Positions 53,844 to 61,500 of a DNA stretch of 64,000 bases are shown here, one piece after another. Below the pieces are notes generated by a model, which had not been told where the DNA came from, made no database searches, and was given only the letters and a program-made list of their open reading frames with translations. Numbering within the stretch: the first letter of the stretch is position 1; the number at the start of each line of letters is the position of its first letter. The stretch lies in assembly GCF_018449545.1 (NCBI RefSeq), contig NZ_JAAVUR010000004.1:310001-374000 (forward strand). The letters are read 5' to 3'. The position numbers and the translations under genes are program-made. The DNA comes from Granulicella sp. dw_53. GTDB taxonomy: Bacteria; Acidobacteriota; Terriglobia; Terriglobales; Acidobacteriaceae.

Positions 53844-54926
53844 ATGACACAGCCGAGCTCCCCCATCCCCGCCTCTCCCCTCTCCCTCATCGCGGAACTG
53901 ACGCATCGTTGTCCCTTGCACTGCCTCTACTGCTCGAACCCGGTCGAGATGCAACGCGCCGACGCCGAGATCTCTACCGAAGACTGGAGACGCGTCTTCC
54001 AGCAGGCAGCGCAGATGGGAGTGCTGCATCTACACCTCACCGGAGGCGAACCGCTCGCCCGCAAAGATCTGCCCGAACTGATCAAGGCCGGCCGCGAAGC
54101 CGGGCTCTACGTCAACATGATCACCTCCGGCGTGGGCCTCACCGAAGAACGCCTCGCCGGTCTTGTCGAAGCAGGCCTCGAACATCTGCAGCTCAGCTTT
54201 CAGGATCTAGACGAGGTCTCGGCCAACCACATCGCCGGAACCAGAGCGCACGCCATCAAGCTAGCTCTCGTCCCCGTCCTCAAGAAGTTCCACCTGGCCT
54301 TCACCATCAATCTCGTCGTGCACCGCATGAACCTCGACCGTCTCGAAGAGTTCATCGCCCTGGCCGAAGATCTCAACCCCGACCGCCTCGAGATAGCTCA
54401 CGTTCAGTACTACGGCTGGGCTCTGAAGAATCGCTCGTTGCTCATGCCGACCGAAGAGCAGGTCCATCGCTCCCTGCCGATCGTCGAAGCGGCGAAGCAG
54501 AGGCTCAAGGGCAGAATCCATCTCGAAGCCGTCTTCCCTGACTACTTCGGCAGCTTCCCTAAAGCCTGCGTCGGCGGCTGGGGTCGGCAGATGATGCTCA
54601 TCGACCCTGTCGGCCAGGCTCTTCCCTGTCACTCGGCGGCGATTATTCCGGACCTGTCCTTCGACAACGTCCGCGAACACGACCTCGCTTGGATCTGGCA
54701 GTCTTCCCCCGCCTTCCAGCGCTTTCGCGGAGACGCCTGGATGCCCGAGACCTGCCTCGTATGCCCTCGAAAAGAACGCGACTTCGGCGGCTGTCGCTGC
54801 CAGGCCTTCATGCTGACCGGTGACGCCGAAGCCATCGATCCAGTCTGCGGCTACAGCCCCCACCACGGCGTCCTTCAAAGCCTGCGAACATCCGTGCCAG
54901 ACGTCCTCCCCATCTGGCGAGGTTAG
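53844..54926 (+). CDS. pqqE: PqqA peptide cyclase PqqE (radical SAM)
   Basis: A 360-residue radical SAM/SPASM enzyme that forms the Glu-Tyr carbon-carbon bond in PqqA. The AdoMet cluster motif is C23-x3-C27-x2-C30 (THRCPLHCLYC), and LHLTGGEPLARKDL is the GGEP motif. The C-terminal SPASM domain has Cys residues in ACVGGWGRQMMLIDPVGQALPCH and ETCLVCPRKERDFGGCRCQAF for auxiliary clusters. Last gene of the pqqABCDE set; no pqqF protease gene follows. Confidence 0.95.
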   Translation: MTQPSSPIPASPLSLIAELTHRCPLHCLYCSNPVEMQRADAEISTEDWRRVFQQAAQMGVLHLHLTGGEPLARKDLPELIKAGREAGLYVNMITSGVGLTEERLAGLVEAGLEHLQLSFQDLDEVSANHIAGTRAHAIKLALVPVLKKFHLAFTINLVVHRMNLDRLEEFIALAEDLNPDRLEIAHVQYYGWALKNRSLLMPTEEQVHRSLPIVEAAKQRLKGRIHLEAVFPDYFGSFPKACVGGWGRQMMLIDPVGQALPCHSAAIIPDLSFDNVREHDLAWIWQSSPAFQRFRGDAWMPETCLVCPRKERDFGGCRCQAFMLTGDAEAIDPVCGYSPHHGVLQSLRTSVPDVLPIWRG

Positions 54927-54956
54927 TCTCACGCCGTAATCAGCAGTAACAACCGA

Positions 54957-55835
54957 TCAGTGAATCCGAGCGATCTGGCGCTCATAGAGCGTATTTTGCG
55001 GAAACTCCTTCGCCAGACTTTGCAGAATCTCCTTGCCCTGCTGTTTGCGCCCGTCGCGCAGCTCCCCGACCGCGAGCATCAACCGTGCAAAGGGCGCTAG
55101 ATAATGGCCACGCTCCGCAGTGATCCGAAGCAGACGAATGCCCTCTTCCTTGTTGGTCCCTGCCCCAGCCATACCGAGAAACCATCGGATCGGGGCGGCC
55201 TTCAAGCTGAGCATGTAGTTCTCAATTCCGCTGGCGAGGTTCGCGTCATAGAGGTTTGGATCGATCGCCAGGACCTGACGCGCATATTTGCTGGCCTGCG
55301 CGCTCAGCTTATACGCGCCATACTCGTGCCGATCGATAAGCGAAGCCCAATCCGCACGCATACCCGCAACCACCGTCTTGCTGTAGAGTGCATTGGTGTC
55401 CTTCGGATTGCGCTGCAGAGCCGCATCCGCTAGGCGATCGGCCTGGTCAGCCCTCTCGTTAAAGCCCTTCTGCGCGGCAGGGTCGGTAGCTGGACGCTTC
55501 CTGCTCTCGAAGCGAGAATCGTCGGAGAAAAGTTCGATGTCGAGGACACCAAGGCGGTCGAACTCCGAGAACAGATACGCCGCCGCATCCGAAGCCGGTC
55601 CCAAAGGGTCATCCGGATGCTGATTCATCCAGCTCTGAAACTTGGCGTGAGCCGCGGGAAAGGCAAGGTTATAGAGATCGTAATAACCCTCATTCAGCAC
55701 CGTGCCAGTGAGCGGCACGCTACCGCCCCACGCTGCAAAGGACGACATTCCGAAGAAAAGCACCACGCCGAGGATCGTTCGCACTCGAAAGATGCCGAAG
55801 ATCCGACAAAACAACTCCACACGCACAGTACTCAT
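54957..55835 (-). CDS. secreted or anchored TPR-like protein
   Basis: A 292-residue protein with an N-terminal hydrophobic segment (TILGVVLFFGMSSFAAWGG; signal or anchor). Helical repeats follow: YYDLYNLAFPAAHAKFQSWMNQHPDD, DRLADAALQRNPKDTNALYSKTVV, ASKYARQVLAIDPNLYDANLASGIENY, and GKEILQSLAKEFPQNTLYERQIARIH. These are degenerate tetratricopeptide repeats. Probably a periplasmic scaffold; no specific partner. Its stop is 30 bp from the pqqE stop, convergent, so it is unlikely to be part of PQQ synthesis. Confidence 0.7.
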   Translation of the reverse strand: MSTVRVELFCRIFGIFRVRTILGVVLFFGMSSFAAWGGSVPLTGTVLNEGYYDLYNLAFPAAHAKFQSWMNQHPDDPLGPASDAAAYLFSEFDRLGVLDIELFSDDSRFESRKRPATDPAAQKGFNERADQADRLADAALQRNPKDTNALYSKTVVAGMRADWASLIDRHEYGAYKLSAQASKYARQVLAIDPNLYDANLASGIENYMLSLKAAPIRWFLGMAGAGTNKEEGIRLLRITAERGHYLAPFARLMLAVGELRDGRKQQGKEILQSLAKEFPQNTLYERQIARIH

Positions 55836-55954
55836 ATCAATCCGATCGCCCGCTCATGTTCAAGGGAACATTACATCCATCCCTGGTGAAGGAACGGCTC
55901 TTACTCACAATCGAAGCACAATCGGAGAAGTCCGTCCACAAGCTTACCGAAGCG

Positions 55955-58120
55955 CTAGCTCTTTCCCTTTTGCTTCTTGGGCTCCGGAGCGTCGGCCTTT
56001 GGAGCCGGATGATCACAAAAGACCACCATGCTCCGTCCGCCCACAATGACCTTTTCGTTCGCCTCACGAAAATCAAACGGGTCGTTAATGTTCTCTGTAT
56101 TAATCAGATGCGACCACGGCGAACCGTTCGGCGGTGGTGGAAGCGTAAACTCGACCCCTTCATGCGACGCGTTGACGAACAACAGAAAGCTGTCATCCTG
56201 CACCGAAGCGCCTTCGTCGTCCGAGATCTGCAGCGTCTTGCCATTCAGCATCATCCCCATGGATCGCACCCAGCCCGAGTTCCATGCCTCCTCCGGCATC
56301 TCGTTTCCATCGGTCGAGTACCATGCGATATCGCGGATCACCGAGTTGCGCACCGTTCTATCCTGAAAGAACTTTCGGCGATGCAGGTTAGGATGCAAGC
56401 GTCTCATCTGAACCAACCTTGAGGTGAACTCCAAAAGACGAGTACGCCGCTCATCTAGTTTCCAGTCATACCAGGTAAGTTCATTGTCCTGGCAGTAGCC
56501 GTTGTTATTGCCTCGCTGCGATCGGGCGATCTCATCTCCACCCGCGATCATCGGAACACCCTGGCTGAAGAGCAAGGTCGTCAGGAAGTTTCGAGTCTGC
56601 CGCTCGCGCATCTCGTTGATCGCCGGATCGTCCGTCGGACCCTCTGCTCCCATGTTCCAGGAGTCGTTATCGTCCGTGCCATCGCGATTGTCATCGCCAT
56701 TGGCCTCGTTATGCTTTCCGTCGTAACTCACCAGATCGCACAGCGTGAAGCCGTCATGCGCGGTGATGAAGTTGATGCTCGCGTAAGGTTTGCGGCCATC
56801 GTACTGATAGAGATCACTCGAGCCAGTCAAGCGATAGGCGAAATCGGAGAGCTGTCCTCCATCACCCTTCCAGAACCTGCGAACCGTATCCCTATACTTC
56901 CCGTTCCACTCCGCCCATAGAACAGGGAAGTTACCCACCTGATAGCCACCCTCTCCAACATCCCAGGGCTCTGCAATCAGCTTTACATCCGCAAGCGTAG
57001 GATCCTGGTGGATCGTATCGAAGAACCCGCTAAGTCGATCGACGTCGTGTAACTCGCGGGCCAAAGTAGCAGCTAGATCGAAGCGGAATCCATCCACATG
57101 CATCTCGGTGACCCAATACCGCAGACTATCCATCAGCAGCTTCAAGACCTGCGGATTACGCACATTGAGCGTATTGCCGGTCCCGGTGTAGTCCATGTAA
57201 TAGCGGGGATTGTCTTCCACAAGGCGATAGTACGTCGTGTTACAGATCCCTTTGAAGCTCAGCGACGGCCCAAGATGGTTGCCCTCGCAGGTGTGGTTAT
57301 AGACCACATCGAGAATCACCTCGATCCCCGCGGCGTGCAGCGCCTTCACCATCTCTCGGAACTCACCTACCTGCCCGCCACGGTCTCCACAGGAGCTATA
57401 TCGAGCCTCCGGAGCGAAGTAACCCAGCGTGTTATAGCCCCAATAGTTTGTCAGGCCACGGTCCACTAAGTGCCCATCATCCACAAAGTGATGCACCGGC
57501 AGTAACTCGACCGCCGTGATGCCTAACTTCTTTAGATAGTCGATGCTGGCCGGGTGCGCCAATCCCGCATAAGTTCCTCGTAACTCCTCCGGAACATTGG
57601 GATTGGTCTTCGAGAAGCCCCGGACATGCACCTCATAGATCACCGAGTCCGCGAGCGGAGTCTGAGGAGGACAATCGCCTCCCCAGTCGAAATCCTGTGC
57701 CACGACGACGCTCTTCGGCATGCCGTTGGCGCTGTCCTTATCGCAGATCTGCAGATCGTCGCCGGTCTCGACCTTGTAAGCGAAGACCGGAGCCTTCCAA
57801 TCGACCTGTCCCGAGATCGCTTCGGCGTAGGGATCTACAAGTAACTTGGAAGCATTGAAGCGCATCCCCTTCTCCGGCTCCCACGGGCCATCGACGCGAT
57901 AGCCATAAAGCTGGCCGGGTTTGATGTTACGGATAAGTCCATGCCAGGTGAAGGCTGTACGCTCCTTGAGAGCGACACAATCGGTTTGGACTCCCTTCTC
58001 ATCGAAGAAGCAGACAGATACAGCCGTAGCATGCTCTGAATACAAAGCAAAATTAGTGCCTTTGGAGTTAGCCTTCGCGCCCAGTGGGTAAGGTCTTCCA
58101 GGTAACAACGTTCGCTGCAT
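55955..58120 (-). CDS. glgX: glycogen debranching enzyme GlgX (isoamylase type)
   Basis: A 721-residue GH13 enzyme that cleaves alpha-1,6 branches of glycogen. N-terminal CBM48 domain (RPYPLGAKANSKGTNFALYSEHATAVSVCFFD). Catalytic (beta/alpha)8 barrel with DVVYNHT (271-277), nucleophile Asp348 in GFRFD, general acid Glu384 in AEPWD, and the third acid in FITAHDGFTL. QGVPMIAGGDEIARSQRGNNNGYCQDNELTWYDW is typical of GlgX/TreX. No glgA/B/P genes are visible nearby. Confidence 0.95.
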   Translation of the reverse strand: MQRTLLPGRPYPLGAKANSKGTNFALYSEHATAVSVCFFDEKGVQTDCVALKERTAFTWHGLIRNIKPGQLYGYRVDGPWEPEKGMRFNASKLLVDPYAEAISGQVDWKAPVFAYKVETGDDLQICDKDSANGMPKSVVVAQDFDWGGDCPPQTPLADSVIYEVHVRGFSKTNPNVPEELRGTYAGLAHPASIDYLKKLGITAVELLPVHHFVDDGHLVDRGLTNYWGYNTLGYFAPEARYSSCGDRGGQVGEFREMVKALHAAGIEVILDVVYNHTCEGNHLGPSLSFKGICNTTYYRLVEDNPRYYMDYTGTGNTLNVRNPQVLKLLMDSLRYWVTEMHVDGFRFDLAATLARELHDVDRLSGFFDTIHQDPTLADVKLIAEPWDVGEGGYQVGNFPVLWAEWNGKYRDTVRRFWKGDGGQLSDFAYRLTGSSDLYQYDGRKPYASINFITAHDGFTLCDLVSYDGKHNEANGDDNRDGTDDNDSWNMGAEGPTDDPAINEMRERQTRNFLTTLLFSQGVPMIAGGDEIARSQRGNNNGYCQDNELTWYDWKLDERRTRLLEFTSRLVQMRRLHPNLHRRKFFQDRTVRNSVIRDIAWYSTDGNEMPEEAWNSGWVRSMGMMLNGKTLQISDDEGASVQDDSFLLFVNASHEGVEFTLPPPPNGSPWSHLINTENINDPFDFREANEKVIVGGRSMVVFCDHPAPKADAPEPKKQKGKS

Positions 58121-58558
58121 AAGCTCACTTTCGGTAGTCGCAGTTATCTTCTGCGAGTTATTACTTATCTATAGTTGCGATAGATGCAGATGGACCATCT
58201 CCCGATGTCCGGGTCTGAAACTGTACTAATCTGCTCACTCTTACACAGAATTATTAAATAAACGTATGATGGCGCACATATCGTTTCGATAACTATGAAA
58301 GTTAGCAGCTAGAGAAACGTCGCTTTCTTCGGGATACATGGCGCCGACGCACGGGTTGTACTCCCTTCGTGCACTTTCGGTAGCACTTTAGGGTGATCCT
58401 ATCTCTTGTCTTTATTGTTAGTTTTGGGGAGCGAGTAAGACCCACGGACTAAGTATGCAATGACTGAACGAAGGACATTGCATGCTCCGCAGGAGACCCT
58501 CGCTACTGCCTCGGTCAACGTTACTGGGGCAGTTATGTAACAGTAGCGAGGCGTAAGA
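58121..58558. other. 438-bp upstream region of glgX and the giant Ig protein
   Basis: Divergent intergenic region. The only clear structure is the leader hairpin region at 58498-58551 (listed separately). No gene is supported. Confidence 0.55.
58498..58551 (+). promoter_or_regulatory. hairpin leader that could mask the ribosome binding site
   Basis: CCTCGCTACTG (58498-58508) is the exact complement of CAGTAGCGAGG (58541-58551), whose last four bases are the GAGG ribosome binding site ahead of the ATG at 58559. An alternative stem, ACTGCC (505-510) with GGCAGT (528-533), uses some of the same bases and would free the site. GTTAC (520-524)/GTAAC (537-541) is a further helix. This could be an on/off switch; no known riboswitch class was recognised. 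Confidence 0.4.
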
Positions 58559-61500
58559 ATGCAGTTAGGGCCTGTACCACTCGTGTCTTCCGACATCCGC
58601 AGCAACCCCCTTAACCATCTCCCGAACCCTGTTCTCCGAACGGGTTGGAGCTTGAACAAGTTACGAAGACACCTCACGCGCCTCATCGGCGCCACCTGCG
58701 CCGTAGGTCTCCTCGCCGGCACAGCCGGAGCCCAGGTCTTCCACTTCCCCGAACTCCTCGCCGGCACCCCGTCTTCGACACAACTGGTCACGGTAACCGT
58801 AACGGTACCGGGCGCCACGATCGGTTCAATTCAGGTGCTGACTCAAGGCTCCGTAAGCACTGACTTCACGGACGTCGGCGGAGGCTCATGTGCGCTCAGT
58901 CAGGTACTCCTCGGGACCCCGACCTGCACTGTGAACGTAAAGCTTCAGCCGACATACCCAGGCTTCCATACCGGCGCCGTCGTCCTGCTGGATAGTGCTG
59001 GCAACCGTATCGGCGTCGGTTATATGGATGGCCTCAGCCACGCTCCTCTGGGATTGATCATCCCTGGCATCATCAACTCCGTCGCCGGCAATGGACAATG
59101 GACCTATGTAGCAGATGGCGTTGCCGCTACGGATGCTCCCATCTTCCTGCCCATGGGCGTCGCTATCGACGGCGCAGGCAACCTTTTCCTCTCCGATTCG
59201 AGCAATAATCGCGTCCGCCGCATCGACGCTCCTACGCAAACCATCTCCACCTTCGCAGGAAACGGTTCACCGGGCTTCTCCGGCGACACCGGCCCGGCAA
59301 CGAGTGCAATGGTGAGCAATCCTTCTGCTCTCGTCATCGACGGTGCGGGGAACCTCTACTTTGCCGACACCACTAACAACGTCATCCGCATGGTGGACGC
59401 GGTCACACACAATATCTCTACTATCGCCGGTATCGGCACGCAGACCGGGTACTCCGGCGACGGTGCGCTCGCCACGGCTGCGCTCTTGAACCAGCCCTCA
59501 GGGCTCGCCCTGGACTCCGCCCGCAATCTCTATATCGCGGACAAGGGCAACGACGTCATCCGTAAATTAGTGCTCTCCACCGGCATCATCTCCACCGTCG
59601 CCGGAACAGGCGTAGCCGGCTACACCGGAGACGGCGGACAGGGTACCTCCGCAACCCTCCAGACTCCCTGGGGACTCAGCGTCACCCCCGATGGCACCCT
59701 CTACATCGCGGATCTCGATAACAACGTCATCCGCATGCTCGCTCCATCCGGCATCATCACGACGGTCGTTGGTACTGGAACCCAAGGCTTCTCCGGAGAC
59801 GGGTCGAGCGCGCAATCCGCAACTCTCTACAATCCTGCCAGCGTTACGGTCGACGTCGCCGGCAATATCTATATCGGCGACGCTGGAAACGGCCGCATAC
59901 GCAAGGTCAACAGTGTAACGAAGGTCATCAGCACCATCGCAGGAACCGCCGGAGAGGCCGCCATACAAGACGGGATCAACTCCGACGCCGCAGGGCTCTA
60001 CGGTCCCTATGCGCTGCAGCTCGACGGCCCTGGCAACCTTTACATCGCGGACATGTTCCACAACCGCATCCGCAAGATCAGCAGCAACCTCGCAACCCTG
60101 GCCTTCCCGACCATGCGAGTCGGACGAACCTCAGCCCCCTTGCCGGAGTCCTTAGAGAACGACGGCAACGCCGTCATGACTCTGCTGGAGCTCGACCTGG
60201 TCAATGCGGCGACAGATACAGCGACAACAAGTTGCCAGGCCAACCAGCTACTTCCCACAACCGTCGCTTGCAGCATCGGCGTGGAGTTCGCGCCAACCGT
60301 CACAGGCACTCCTGCCAGCGGAACCCTCACGGTCAAGACTGATGCGACCAATTCACCCGGCGTAGTGAGACTCTCAGGCATCGTCCTCGACGTCGATCCC
60401 ACCACCGTAACCGTGACCTCCAGCCTTAACCCCTCCGGCGTCGGCCAGGCTGTCACCTTCACCGCGCATATCACGACGACCGGAACCGCGGCAGTCACTG
60501 GCACAGTCCAGTTCTTCGATGGACCTACCGCGATTAGCGCCGTCCTTCCCGTGGATGTCAGTGCAAGCGCCACCGTCACCACATCGGCTCTTACACGCGG
60601 AACCCACCCCATAACGGCGGTCTATAGCGGCGACGCCTCCAACGCCAATAGCACGTCCGACAAACTCAATCAGCTCGTTAAGCAGATCACCACCTTGGTC
60701 CTGGTGTCGACTCCGAACCCCTCGATCGTGTCGCAAAGCGTAACCTTTACCGCGACCCTCGGCGGCTTCCTCGGCACCCCCACTGGTACGGTCAGATTCT
60801 TTGAAGGAGCGACGACCCTTGGCGCTGTTGCTCTCAGCAACACCGGCACAGCCGTCATGAATCTTACGACCTTATCCCCTGGGGATCACATCATCTTTGC
60901 GGTCTATGCTTCCAGCGATACGAACAACCTGGACAGCACATCCAACACGACCACTCAGCACGTATCGCAGGCCGCCACCGCGACGACCCTCACCACGAGC
61001 GCTGCTACCGTCACCGTCAACACGACCGTCACCTTCACTTCGACCGTCACCAGCAACGGCGGCCCAATCCCCACCGGCTCCGTCAACTTCTACGACAACG
61101 GAACGACGTTAATCGGCAGCGGCGTCCTGACCGCAGGCGCAGGCATGGCCACCGCCTCCTTCTCAACCGGCTCGCTCGCTCCCGCTCCAGCAACACACTC
61201 GATCACCGCCGTCTTCCCGGGGGATACCTCTAACATCACCAGCACCTCGGCACCAGTCATCGAGACCATACAACAGGTCGTAACCACCACAACCATCGCA
61301 TCCAGCGCGAATCCCTCAAACGCCGGAGCGCCCCTGACCCTCACCTCGACCGTCACTGGTGGAACCGGGTCCTCTATCGCTGGAGCAATCACCGGCTCCG
61401 TCACCTTTATGGAAGGCGGCGTCACCCTCGGCACCGGAACAGTGTCGGGGACCGGAGTAGCTACCATAAGCATCAGCACGCTCACCGTCGGCGACCACAA

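Noticed and set aside
58399-58818. Minus-strand 139-codon frame upstream of the giant Ig protein
   Set aside because: Most of it is the antisense of that protein's N-terminus, with no recognisable product.
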